This document shows, in pieces, positions 8,104 through 16,461 of a DNA stretch of 64,000 nucleotides (position 1 is its first letter; each line of letters starts with the position of its first letter). The notes under the pieces were generated by a model, which was given only the letters and a program-made list of their open reading frames with translations, had not been told where the DNA came from and searched no databases. Made by a program: the position numbers and the translations under genes. The stretch comes from Halomonas elongata DSM 2581 (GTDB lineage: Bacteria; Pseudomonadota; Gammaproteobacteria; Pseudomonadales; Halomonadaceae), in NCBI RefSeq assembly GCF_000196875.2, contig NC_014532.2, positions 1,550,001 through 1,614,000 on the forward strand. Reading direction: 5' to 3'.

Positions 8104-9056
8104 TCGAGTTGATCCATGTGACCAAGCGCTTCGGCGACGCCGTGGCGGTGGATGACGTCTCGTTGAGCGTGGGCAAGGGCGAGTTATGCGTGCTGGTGGG
8201 TACCTCCGGCTGTGGCAAGTCCACGACCCTGCGCATGATCAATCGGCTCATCGAGCACAGCGACGGCGAAATCCACCTGGATGGACAGCCGGTACGGGAG
8301 TTCCGGGAGGAAGTGCTGCGCCGCCGCATCGGCTATGTCATCCAGAGCACCGGACTGTTTCCGCACTGGACCGTCGAACGCAATATCGGCCTGGTGCCGC
8401 GGCTGTTGAAGTGGCCGGCCAGCCGGATCCGCGAGCGCGTCGAGGAACTGATGGCACTGCTCGATCTTTCCATGGAGGAATTCGCCGGCAAGTATCCGAG
8501 CCAGCTCTCCGGCGGGCAGGCCCAGCGCGTCGGTGTGGCGCGGGCGCTGGCCGCCGATCCCGAGATCCTGCTGATGGACGAGCCTTTCGGCGCTCTGGAT
8601 CCGATCACCCGCGAGTCACTGCAGGACGAGCTGGCCCGCCTGCAGGCGCGGTTGCACAAGACGCTCGTCTTCGTCACCCATGACATGGACGAGGCGCTGC
8701 GGCTGGCGGATCGACTGGTGGTCATGCGCCAGGGGCGTATCGTCCAGCAGGGCCATCCCATCGAGCTGCTGCGTGAGCCTGCCGACGAATTCGTCGAATC
8801 CTTGCTCGGCGGCGAGGATCGTGGCCTCAAGGAAGCCGCGCTGTTGCCCGTCAGCGAGCGGATGGCACCGCTCGGCCCGCGCCTGGTGGCCAAGGAGCGT
8901 GTCGCGCAGCACGCCACCCTGCGCGAGGCGCTGTCGATCATGCTGTGGCGTCATGTCGAGCGCCTTGCCGTGGTCGACGACGATGATATCCCCATCGGCG
9001 AGCTTTCCCTGCGTCGGCTGGTCGGGGCCCGTGGCCATGAGAGTTCGGATTCATGA
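8100..9056 (+). CDS. yehX: Osmoprotectant ABC transporter ATPase with CBS segment (YehX/OpuCA type)
   Basis: A 318-residue ATPase of the QAT family. Walker A is GTSGCGKST, the signature LSGGQAQR, Walker B LLMDEPFGALDP, and the switch is VTHDMDEAL. After about residue 245 there is a single CBS-like stretch (ATLREALSIMLWRHVERLAVV); homologues use such CBS domains to sense ionic strength. Its ends overlap both neighbouring genes by 4 nt, so translation is probably coupled. Confidence 0.9.
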   Translation: MIELIHVTKRFGDAVAVDDVSLSVGKGELCVLVGTSGCGKSTTLRMINRLIEHSDGEIHLDGQPVREFREEVLRRRIGYVIQSTGLFPHWTVERNIGLVPRLLKWPASRIRERVEELMALLDLSMEEFAGKYPSQLSGGQAQRVGVARALAADPEILLMDEPFGALDPITRESLQDELARLQARLHKTLVFVTHDMDEALRLADRLVVMRQGRIVQQGHPIELLREPADEFVESLLGGEDRGLKEAALLPVSERMAPLGPRLVAKERVAQHATLREALSIMLWRHVERLAVVDDDDIPIGELSLRRLVGARGHESSDS

Positions 9057-9796
9057 GTCGTTCGCTGTCTTCGCGTCGCTACGGCTGGCTTGCCCCACTG
9101 GTGTGGTTGGCGCTGTTGCTGCTGGCCTGTTTGGGCATGGAAAGGCTCGAGGGGTTATTCCGCCTCGTCGAGCCCGACAGCCAGGCGGTGATCTATGAGC
9201 GGGCCGACTTTCTCGTCCTGCTGGGGCGCCATCTGCTGGTGGTGGGGGTGGCCGCCTTGCTGGCGATCCTGCTGGGGGTGGGGGCGGCGGTCGCCGTGAC
9301 GCGTCCCGGCGGGCGCGACTTCCTGCCGCTGGTCGGCCAGTTGGCCTCCATCGGCCAGACCTTCCCGCCAGTTGCCGTGCTGGCGCTCGCCGTGCCGGTG
9401 CTGGGCTTCGGTACGCTACCGATCATCGTGGCGCTGTTGCTCTACGGGCTGTTGCCCATCGTGCGCAATACCCTGGCAGGGCTCGAGGGCATCGATCCCG
9501 GTGTGACCGAGGCGGCCCGCGGCATGGGCATGACCGGCGGGCAGCGGCTTCGTCAGGTGGAGCTGCCGCTGGCGGCGCCGGTGATCCTGGCCGGTATTCG
9601 TACCTCGGTGACCATCAACATCGCCACGGCCGCCATCGGTGCCACGGTGGGCGCGAGCAACCTGGGTGACCCGATCATCTCCGGCATCGTCAATGGCAAT
9701 ACCGCCTATGTCCTGCAGGGCGCGCTGCTGATCGGCCTGCTGGCACTGTGCGTCGACAGCTTGTTTGCTCGCTTTCAGCCGGCCTCGTCATCCTGA
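9053..9796 (+). CDS. yehW: Osmoprotectant ABC transporter permease, short form (YehW type)
   Basis: A 247-residue permease, the short partner in the YehZYXW-type importer. Conserved pieces are GQTFPPVAVLALAVPVLGFG, YGLLPIVRNTLAGLEGID and the coupling loop VTEAARGMGMTGGQRLRQVEL. It is the last gene of the operon. I see no strong terminator in the 50 nt that follow; a LiuR-like palindrome and a repeat element come next. Confidence 0.88.
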   Translation: MSRSLSSRRYGWLAPLVWLALLLLACLGMERLEGLFRLVEPDSQAVIYERADFLVLLGRHLLVVGVAALLAILLGVGAAVAVTRPGGRDFLPLVGQLASIGQTFPPVAVLALAVPVLGFGTLPIIVALLLYGLLPIVRNTLAGLEGIDPGVTEAARGMGMTGGQRLRQVELPLAAPVILAGIRTSVTINIATAAIGATVGASNLGDPIISGIVNGNTAYVLQGALLIGLLALCVDSLFARFQPASSS

Positions 9797-9849
9797 ACGG
9801 ACACGCATGCGCTATGCTGTCGGTATGAAGGACTATCCTTGAATCGCAG

Positions 9850-9865
9850 TTTACGTTAACGTCAA
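9850..9865. promoter_or_regulatory. LiuR-like operator upstream of the bkd genes
   Basis: TTTACGTTAACGTCAA is a near-perfect palindrome around GTTAAC. It closely resembles the motif known for LiuR, the MerR-type regulator of branched-chain amino acid degradation in proteobacteria. It lies 219 nt before the E1 alpha start, with a repeat element in between. No liuR gene is in the window, so the assignment rests on motif plus context. Confidence 0.5.
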
Positions 9866-9915
9866 TTCGTTGCGTTGATCGGCGCCGGGGCAATCCCCTG
9901 GTGCTGCAGAAGTAG

Positions 9916-10047
9916 GGAAGCACTGATTGATGTCGCAAGCGATGGGAGGCCGGTCGTCGCCGGAACGCAGCATCCGGCGTTTACATGGCAGTAGATGAGC
10001 ACCGCCGGTGGCCGGTATACCGCGCTTAGCAATGAATCAGTGCTTCC
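9916..10047. repeat. MITE-like repeat element, copy 1
   Basis: A 132-bp segment bounded by perfect 13-bp terminal inverted repeats: GGAAGCACTGATT at 9916-9928 and its reverse complement at 10035-10047. It is non-coding and lies between the LiuR-like site and the E1 alpha gene, so it probably forms part of the untranslated leader. The ends resemble those of the elements at 12305 and 26076, but the interior is mostly different apart from a GAGCACCGC segment. No target-site duplication is obvious. Confidence 0.6.
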
Positions 10048-10083
10048 GGAGAGACAACACTGCCCCCAAAAGGGGTAAGGATC

Positions 10084-11307
10084 ATGACGATGACAACAAC
10101 GCGAGAGACGTCCGAACTGGCCTTCCTGGCCGGGGACGAGTACAGCATTCCCACCTATCGTGTCCTGTCCCAGGACGGTCGGCTCGTCGAGGGTGCCGAG
10201 GCACCGGAGCTCGAGCGGGACAAGGCGCGCCGCATCTACCAGGCAATGCTCGCCACCCGAGTGATGGACGAGCGCATGATGGCGGCACAGCGCCAGGGGC
10301 GACTCAGCTTCTACATGCAGTGTACCGGCGAGGAAGCGGCTGTGGTTGGCGCCACGGCGGCGCTCGACGACGCCGACATGATCATGGCCCAGTATCGCGA
10401 GCAGGGGGCGCTGGTCTATCGGGGCTTCAGCTTCGACGAGTTCATGAACCAGTTGTTCGGCAATGAGCTCGATTATGGCAAGGGCCGACAGATGCCGGTC
10501 CACTACGGGTCCCGAAAGCTGCATTACATGACCATCTCGTCGCCGCTTGGTACCCAGATTCCCCAGGCCACCGGTTATGCCTATGGCCAGAAGCTGGCCG
10601 GGGAGGGCCTGTGCACCCTGGTGTTCTTCGGCGAGGGTGCCGCCTCCGAGGGCGATTTCCACGCGGCCCTGAACATGGCGGCGGTGCACGAGGCACCGGT
10701 GATCTTCTTCTGCCGCAACAACGGCTACGCGATCTCCACGCCGACCGTCGAGCAGTTCGCCGCCGACGGCGTGGCGCCTCGGGCACTGGGCTATCGCATG
10801 CACGTGATCCGCATCGATGGCAACGACATCCTGGCGGTCTACCGGGCCACCGAGGAGGCGCGTCGCATCGCGGTGGAACACAACAAGCCGGTGCTGATCG
10901 AGGCCATGACCTATCGTCTGGCGGCGCATTCGTCGTCCGACGATCCGTCCGGCTATCGCTCCAAGAAGGAGGAAGAGGCCTGGCGCGAGAAGGATCCGAT
11001 CCTGCGCATGAAGCGCTGGCTGGCCGAGCGCGACTGGTGGACCGACGACGAGGAACAGGCGCTCCAGGAAGAACTGCGCCGCGAGGTGCTGGAGACCATG
11101 AAGCGTGCCGAGAAGCGCCCGCCGCCCGCCCTGGGCACCCTGGTGACCGATGTCTACGCCGATGTTACCCCGGCATTACAACGCCAGCTCGATGCCCTGG
11201 AGGCGCACATCCGTCGTTATCCCGATGCCTACCCCAAGGGGGCGAGTTCGCTCGACCCGGCCGTGAAGGACGGCGCCGATGCATCGACCGACCAGGGAGG
11301 GGTCTGA
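10084..11307 (+). CDS. bkdA1: Branched-chain 2-oxoacid dehydrogenase E1 component, alpha subunit
   Basis: A 407-residue thiamine-diphosphate-dependent E1 alpha subunit that decarboxylates branched-chain 2-oxoacids from Val, Leu and Ile. The cofactor-binding region is [19 protein letters not shown] followed by the [10 protein letters not shown] segment; the [13 protein letters not shown] loop is the family phosphorylation-loop equivalent. An extended N-terminus (about 40 residues) is typical of bacterial BkdA1 rather than pyruvate dehydrogenase. It is followed 1 nt later by the beta subunit. An ATG at 10090 has better spacing from AAGGA and may be the true start. No E3 gene is seen, so the complex probably uses the lipoamide dehydrogenase encoded elsewhere. 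Confidence 0.92.
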   Translation: MTMTTTRETSELAFLAGDEYSIPTYRVLSQDGRLVEGAEAPELERDKARRIYQAMLATRVMDERMMAAQRQGRLSFYMQCTGEEAAVVGATAALDDADMIMAQYREQGALVYRGFSFDEFMNQLFGNELDYGKGRQMPVHYGSRKLHYMTISSPLGTQIPQATGYAYGQKLAGEGLCTLVFFGEGAASEGDFHAALNMAAVHEAPVIFFCRNNGYAISTPTVEQFAADGVAPRALGYRMHVIRIDGNDILAVYRATEEARRIAVEHNKPVLIEAMTYRLAAHSSSDDPSGYRSKKEEEAWREKDPILRMKRWLAERDWWTDDEEQALQEELRREVLETMKRAEKRPPPALGTLVTDVYADVTPALQRQLDALEAHIRRYPDAYPKGASSLDPAVKDGADASTDQGGV

Positions 11308-11308
11308 A

Positions 11309-12286
11309 ATGCCGAACATGAACATGCTGCAGGCCATCAACAACGCCCTGGACATCGCCATGGCCGAGGACGAGCGCGTGCTGTGCTTCGGTGAGGACGT
11401 AGGCAGCTTCGGCGGCGTCTTTCGTGCCACCAGCCATCTCCAGGAGAAATACGGACACGCCCGCTGCTTCAATACCCCGATCGTCGAGCAGGGCATCGTC
11501 GGCTTCGCCAATGGCCTGGCCTCCCAGGGCTCGGTGCCGGTGGCGGAGATCCAGTTCGCCGACTACATCTTTCCGGCCTTCGACCAGATCGTCAACGAGA
11601 CCGCCAAGTTCCGCTATCGCTCGGGCGATCTGTTCAACGTCGGTGGCCTGACCCTGCGTGCGCCCTATGGTGGCGGCATCTCGGGCGGTCATTATCACTC
11701 CCAGTCGCCGGAAGCCTATTTCGCGCATACGCCGGGGCTGAAGATCGTCATTCCGCGCAATCCCTACGAGGCCAAGGGGCTGCTGCTGGCGTCGATCCGC
11801 GATCCGGACCCCGTGCTGTTCTTCGAACCCAAGCGACTCTACCGCGCTTCGACCGGCGAGGTGCCCGAGGAGGACTATCAGCTGCCGCTCGGCGAGGCCG
11901 AGGTCACCAAGGAGGGCAGCGATGTCACCCTGGTGGGCTGGGGCGCCCAGATGGAAGTCATCGAGCGCGCCGTGGAGCTTGCCGAGAAGGACGGCATTTC
12001 CTGCGAGGTGATCGACCTGCGTACCATCCTGCCCTGGGACGAGGACACCGTGGCCGACTCGGTGCTCAAGACCGGTCGCCTGGTGGTGACCCATGAGGCG
12101 CCGCGCACCGGTGGCTTTGCCGGCGAGATCGCCGCGGCCATCCAGGAGCGTTGCTTCCTGTACCTGGAATCGCCCGTGATGCGCGTGACCGGCCTGGATA
12201 CTCCCTTCCCGCTGACGCTGGAGAAGGAATATCTGCCCGATCACCTCAAGATCCACGAGGCCATACGCGCCAGCGTGAATTATTAA
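11309..12286 (+). CDS. bkdA2: Branched-chain 2-oxoacid dehydrogenase E1 component, beta subunit
   Basis: A 325-residue transketolase-like subunit pairing with the alpha subunit just upstream. Typical segments are [33 protein letters not shown], the [16 protein letters not shown] stretch and the C-terminal [15 protein letters not shown]. The start at 11309 lies 1 nt after the alpha stop with GGGAGGGG upstream; an earlier ATG at 11279 is inside the alpha gene. A 143-bp repeat element separates it from the E2 gene. Confidence 0.93.
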   Translation: MPNMNMLQAINNALDIAMAEDERVLCFGEDVGSFGGVFRATSHLQEKYGHARCFNTPIVEQGIVGFANGLASQGSVPVAEIQFADYIFPAFDQIVNETAKFRYRSGDLFNVGGLTLRAPYGGGISGGHYHSQSPEAYFAHTPGLKIVIPRNPYEAKGLLLASIRDPDPVLFFEPKRLYRASTGEVPEEDYQLPLGEAEVTKEGSDVTLVGWGAQMEVIERAVELAEKDGISCEVIDLRTILPWDEDTVADSVLKTGRLVVTHEAPRTGGFAGEIAAAIQERCFLYLESPVMRVTGLDTPFPLTLEKEYLPDHLKIHEAIRASVNY

Positions 12287-12304
12287 GCCGATATAGAGCG
12301 CTGA

Positions 12305-12447
12305 GGAAACGCTGAATCAATCACCGAGCCTAGTGAAGCGCAAGGCGCCCGGAGCACAGAAAGCGAGACATAACGAGAGGTTGGGCGAGCTTTCAAGCAC
12401 CGCGTAACGAAGCGGTTTGCAGGCGAAGGGATTGATGCAGTGTTTCC
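12305..12447. repeat. MITE-like repeat element, copy 2
   Basis: A 143-bp segment with 17-bp imperfect terminal inverted repeats (GGAAACGCTGAATCAAT at the left; the right end reads ATTGATGCAGTGTTTCC; 15 of 17 positions pair). Its interior is related to the copy at 26076: both contain AAGGCGC-x-CGGAGC and AGCACCGCGTAACG. It is inserted between the E1 beta and E2 genes, inside an otherwise compact operon. Confidence 0.65.
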
Positions 12448-12470
12448 CTAACAGGGTTAGGAGAAACGAT

Positions 12471-14087
12471 ATGTCCGAGTTCAAGCTGCCCGATATCGGC
12501 GAAGGTATCGTGGAGTGTGAAGTCGTCGAGTGGCGTGTCCAGGAGGGCGATGAGATTGCCGAGGACCAGCCGGTGGTCGAGGTGATGACCGACAAGGCGC
12601 TGGTCGAGATCACCGCGCCGGCATCGGGACGCGTGACCCGGCTGCATGTGGCCAAGGGCGAGACCGCCCGGGTGCATGAGCCCCTGTTCGCCTATCAGCC
12701 CGAGGGCGAGGCCGTCAGCGAGGCAAGCGATCCTGGCGTGGCCGAAGCCCCTGCGAGCCGTGAGGAACCCGCCAGCGAGCCGCCATCCGAAGGCCAGGCC
12801 CGGGAGTTCATCCTGCCGGACATCGGCGAGGGCATCGTCGAATGTGAAGTCGTCGAGTGGCGTATCAAGGAAGGCGATACCATCGCTGAGGACCAGCCGG
12901 TGGTCGACGTGATGACCGACAAGGCCATGGTCGAGATCACCGCGCCGGAATCGGGGCGGGTGAGTCGCCTGCATGTGGCCAAGGGCGAGACGGCTCGGGT
13001 GCACGCGCCGTTGTTTGCCTATATTCCAGATGCCGACGCCTCGGAGGCTTCAACGGCACCCGAACGCAAGACGGCGGCAACCCAGGCATCGTCTTCCGCC
13101 GAGTCGCCTCGCGCCGAAGCGCCGTCCCCGAGCGAGCGTCGAGGCGACGGCGGTCGCGGTCAGGGGCAGGGCGCCTATGGTCGGATACCGGCCAGTCCTG
13201 CCGTGCGGCGCCTGCTGCGCGAGAACGACCTGCGCCTGGAGCAGGTGCCCGGTTCCGGCAAGGATGGCCGAGTGCTCAAGGGCGATGTGCTGGCCTACCT
13301 GGAGGCGGGAGGCGCTGCCGGCGACGAGGCGGCGGCCACTTCTGCCAGTGCACCGCTGGAAACCGCTGAACCCCAGGCGGCCGAGGCGCGGGTCGAGCCG
13401 TTGCGCGGCGTGCGTGCCGCGATGGCCAAGCGCATGGTCGAATCCGCCTCGACCATCCCGCACTTCCAGTATGGCGAGGAGATCGACGTCACCGAGCTGC
13501 TGGCCCTGCGCGAGCGACTCAAGCCGCGTGCCGAGGCCAGCGAGATGCGCCTGACGCTGATGCCCTTCTTCATGAAGGCCCTGGCGCTGGCGGTCGAGGC
13601 CTTCCCGATTCTCAACAGTCGGCTCGACGCCGAGGCCGAGGAGATTCACTACCTGCCACATTGCAATGTCGGCATGGCGGTGGATGGCAAGGCGGGCCTG
13701 ATGGTGCCCAACGTCAAGAACGTCGGGCGGCTTTCGTTGCTGGAGATCGCCGGCGAGGTCCAGCGACTGACCGCCGATGCCAGAGACGGCCGCGTGTCCC
13801 AGGCGGACCTGCGCGATGGCACCATCAGCATCTCCAACATCGGTGCCCTGGGCGGTACCTATGCCGCACCGATCATCAATGCCCCTGAGGTGGCCATCGT
13901 CGCCATCGGCAAGACTCAGTGGCTGCCACGCTTCGACGACCAGGGCGAGGTGGTGTCGCGGGCCATCATGACCGCCACCTGGGCCGGCGATCACCGGCTG
14001 ATCGATGGTGGCACCATCGCGCGGTTCTGCAATGTCTGGAAGGGCTTTCTGGAGGAGCCGGAAACGATGTTGCTCGAGCTGCGCTAG
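12471..14087 (+). CDS. bkdB: Branched-chain 2-oxoacid dehydrogenase E2, dihydrolipoyl acyltransferase with two lipoyl domains
   Basis: A 538-residue E2 core subunit. Two near-identical lipoyl domains occupy about residues 1-80 and 110-188, with the lipoylated lysines at 42 and 151 in VMTDKA motifs. A Glu/Ala/Ser-rich linker follows, then the E3/E1-binding domain at about 238-278 (ASPAVRRLLRENDL) and the catalytic domain from about 308. The active-site motif is DHRLIDGG near the C-terminus. The start follows TTAGGAGA. Most Pseudomonas BkdB proteins have one lipoyl domain, so the duplication is notable. A repeat element lies directly upstream of its ribosome site. Confidence 0.92.
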   Translation: MSEFKLPDIGEGIVECEVVEWRVQEGDEIAEDQPVVEVMTDKALVEITAPASGRVTRLHVAKGETARVHEPLFAYQPEGEAVSEASDPGVAEAPASREEPASEPPSEGQAREFILPDIGEGIVECEVVEWRIKEGDTIAEDQPVVDVMTDKAMVEITAPESGRVSRLHVAKGETARVHAPLFAYIPDADASEASTAPERKTAATQASSSAESPRAEAPSPSERRGDGGRGQGQGAYGRIPASPAVRRLLRENDLRLEQVPGSGKDGRVLKGDVLAYLEAGGAAGDEAAATSASAPLETAEPQAAEARVEPLRGVRAAMAKRMVESASTIPHFQYGEEIDVTELLALRERLKPRAEASEMRLTLMPFFMKALALAVEAFPILNSRLDAEAEEIHYLPHCNVGMAVDGKAGLMVPNVKNVGRLSLLEIAGEVQRLTADARDGRVSQADLRDGTISISNIGALGGTYAAPIINAPEVAIVAIGKTQWLPRFDDQGEVVSRAIMTATWAGDHRLIDGGTIARFCNVWKGFLEEPETMLLELR

Positions 14088-14182
14088 CCGGGATGCTGCT
14101 ATGACTTGGGAAGCTTTGTCCATGGAGCGGTCGTTAAGGCCCACGACCTCTATCTAGATCCCCATACTTACAGGTGAACGTC

Positions 14183-14488
14183 ATGATCCTGACCAACCGC
14201 AAGCCGACAACGGTCGGGGAGGTGCTGACTCAGGAGTTTCTCGAGCCACTGGGTTTGAGTCAGACCAAGCTGGCTGAACGGATGGGAGTGTCGCCTCGTC
14301 TGGTGAATGAGCTATGTCGTAACAAGCGGGCCGTGACCGCCGATACTGCGTTGATGCTGGGTCGTGTCTTCGGCAACTCTGCACAATTCTGGTTGAACCT
14401 GCAGCAGAAGTCGGACCTCTGGGAAGCGACCCATGATGCGAAGCGGCGCGAACGCATCGAAAAGGCAAAGCCATTGGAGGTGGCCTGA
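14183..14488 (+). CDS. higA: HigA-type antitoxin, apparently without toxin
   Basis: A 101-residue HTH_XRE protein of the HigA/VapI addiction-module family: EFLEPLGLSQTKLAERMGVS, then VNELCRNKRAVTADTALMLG and the family C-terminal FWLNLQQKSDLWEA. The ATG at 14183 has AGGTGA 8 nt upstream. HigB toxin genes normally lie just upstream, but the 95 nt between bkdB and this gene hold no complete frame. A short in-frame stretch ending DLYLDPHTYR looks faintly like a HigB C-terminus (inference only). This may be an orphan antitoxin or a solitary regulator. Confidence 0.8.
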   Translation: MILTNRKPTTVGEVLTQEFLEPLGLSQTKLAERMGVSPRLVNELCRNKRAVTADTALMLGRVFGNSAQFWLNLQQKSDLWEATHDAKRRERIEKAKPLEVA

Positions 14489-14510
14489 AAGGGCCTGCCT
14501 TGAAACGCCG

Positions 14511-16367
14511 ATGACCCAGGCGCCCCTGCAGCAGTTCTATATTCCGGAGGACCAGTCGGTCTATCTGCTCAGCCACCACGACGCGCGCAAGCTGCGCGAA
14601 TGGGTGGCGCTGTGCCAGGCGCAGCTCGAGCAGCTCGGCTACCGGGATATCGAGCTGATCGGCAAGGGTGCCTATGGCTTCGTGTTCGCCGGCGTCACCG
14701 CGCTCGGCGAGGAGTACGTCTTCAAGTTCACCCGGGTCAACCTGCCCCAGCGTATCCAGGATCGCCTCGAGGAAGAGGCCTTCATGCTGGAGCAGGTTGC
14801 TCATCCGCGCATTCCCAAGCTGATCGTCTTCCAGCGGGTGCGCAACCAGTCGATCCTGGTGATGCAGCGCGCACCGGGCATCAACCTGGAAGAGTTCTCG
14901 CTGCGCGAAGGGCGCCTGTCGCCCCGGCTGATCGTGCGCATCGCCGATCAGCTCGCCGGCATCCTGCGGGCGCTGCGCCGCGAGTCCGGGCCGGCGGGGC
15001 GCCCGGTGGTGCACGGCGACATCAAGCCGTCCAACCTGGTCTTCGACGAGCAGGCCGAAACGATCGCGCTGATCGACTGGGGCTCCTCGGTGTTCGCCCA
15101 GCTCGACGCCAATCAGCAGTTCGTCGCCGCCAACGTCATGGAGCTGATGTCGGATAACCTGCAACAGACCAACGCCCGGCTGGGCGATGTCTATTTCATC
15201 GGCGACGAGCAGTTGAACGGCGCCCTGTCGTCGCCGCGCTTCGACGAGCAGGGGGCGGCCGGCACGCTCTACGCGCTGGCCTCGGCGCAGTCCTGCCGGT
15301 TCGGTCACCGTGCCATCCCCGCCACTTCGCTCGGCCTGCCGCGGGAATTCGCCCGCATGCTCGACGGCATGCTGGATCCGGACCCCGAGGTGCGACGCCG
15401 CGCGGGAGACCACTTCACCCGCGAGATGCCGCGCCTGGCACGACTCGTCATGATCGATCTGCCGGAGCCTGCCGAGACGCCTCTGGTGCCGGTGTGGAGT
15501 CGCGCTTCCGGGCGTGAGATCGACACCGTGGTCTACAGCTCGCGCAAGTCCTTCCTGCGCGAGGAGGGCGGCCGTGAGACGCTCAGTGCGGTCAACGACG
15601 TCCAGCTCGACCGCTATTACAAGAACTTCATGCAGGGCATGGGCGAGACCGAGAAGGCCTTTCTGGCGGCGGTGAGCCGGCTGGGCAACTATCCGGTGGT
15701 GGGCGGGTTGGCGGTCCGCTGGGAAGCCGAAGGCGTCTACATCGACACTTCGCTCAACCTGCACGACCCATCGCTCAAGCCGGCCTTCGTCGCCGCCGTC
15801 AACAACATGGTCAGCCTGGCCCGGGCCATTCACCGCCAAGGCATCTTCAAGAGCTGCCTGTTCAATGCCCGCGACACCCTGCACCTGGAGCGCGAGGGGC
15901 CGGACCGACCCTTCGTGATCACGCCGAACATGCGGCTCGAGTACGAGGTCAGCGCCGTGCCCGAGCTGGAGGATCGTTCCCGGCTGCACAGCTACTTCGA
16001 AGACGGGCCGGACCCGGACGAATTCCTGGTGCTGCCGGAGGCGATCATCACCTCGCTCGAGGCACTGAACGAGATCCACCACACCGGGATGATCATCTTC
16101 GAGGCGCTGCCCGAGCACCTCAAGATCCATAGCCACTATCGCCTGCTCGATCCGTCCCGGGAGGCGGAATTCCGGCGGCGGCTCGACGACATCCTCGATG
16201 CGGTCGGGCTGATCGAAGGACTCGGAGTTTCGGGCTTCATGAAGATGCCCTACAAGGACACGCGCTTCTTTCCCCATGTGGCGCGCCAGCCCGAGCGCTT
16301 CTATCCCCGCGATCCGCGTGCCGCCCTGGCAGAGATGCAGGCCGCCGGCGCTACAAGACACTCGTGA
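14511..16367 (+). CDS. Protein kinase-fold protein with a large uncharacterised C-terminal region
   Basis: A 618-residue protein with a Ser/Thr kinase-like N-terminal half: glycine loop GKGAYGFVFAG (about 52-62), a lysine in VFKFTR (about 72), catalytic loop HGDIKPSN (about 169) and metal-binding DWG (about 188). The loop has HGD in place of HRD, as in many small-molecule or atypical kinases. The C-terminal half, about residues 320-618, has no domain I recognise; it includes FFPHVARQPERFYP near the end. No membrane segments are visible. It follows the antitoxin gene by 22 nt and has only a weak ribosome site. It may phosphorylate protein or a small substrate. Confidence 0.75.
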   Translation: MTQAPLQQFYIPEDQSVYLLSHHDARKLREWVALCQAQLEQLGYRDIELIGKGAYGFVFAGVTALGEEYVFKFTRVNLPQRIQDRLEEEAFMLEQVAHPRIPKLIVFQRVRNQSILVMQRAPGINLEEFSLREGRLSPRLIVRIADQLAGILRALRRESGPAGRPVVHGDIKPSNLVFDEQAETIALIDWGSSVFAQLDANQQFVAANVMELMSDNLQQTNARLGDVYFIGDEQLNGALSSPRFDEQGAAGTLYALASAQSCRFGHRAIPATSLGLPREFARMLDGMLDPDPEVRRRAGDHFTREMPRLARLVMIDLPEPAETPLVPVWSRASGREIDTVVYSSRKSFLREEGGRETLSAVNDVQLDRYYKNFMQGMGETEKAFLAAVSRLGNYPVVGGLAVRWEAEGVYIDTSLNLHDPSLKPAFVAAVNNMVSLARAIHRQGIFKSCLFNARDTLHLEREGPDRPFVITPNMRLEYEVSAVPELEDRSRLHSYFEDGPDPDEFLVLPEAIITSLEALNEIHHTGMIIFEALPEHLKIHSHYRLLDPSREAEFRRRLDDILDAVGLIEGLGVSGFMKMPYKDTRFFPHVARQPERFYPRDPRAALAEMQAAGATRHS

Positions 16368-16461
16368 ACTCGCCAGGGCGGCGTTCTTCAATCAGTTTCC
16401 AGCGGAGCGTATTCGTGATTATCTTGCCGTTTGCCGGCCTTGACGGAATGACGGGTACGCC

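Noticed and set aside
14181-16391. A 736-residue open frame on the - strand across the kinase gene
   Set aside because: It is the antisense of a GC-rich gene with clear kinase motifs; its composition is typical of a shadow frame and it covers higA as well.
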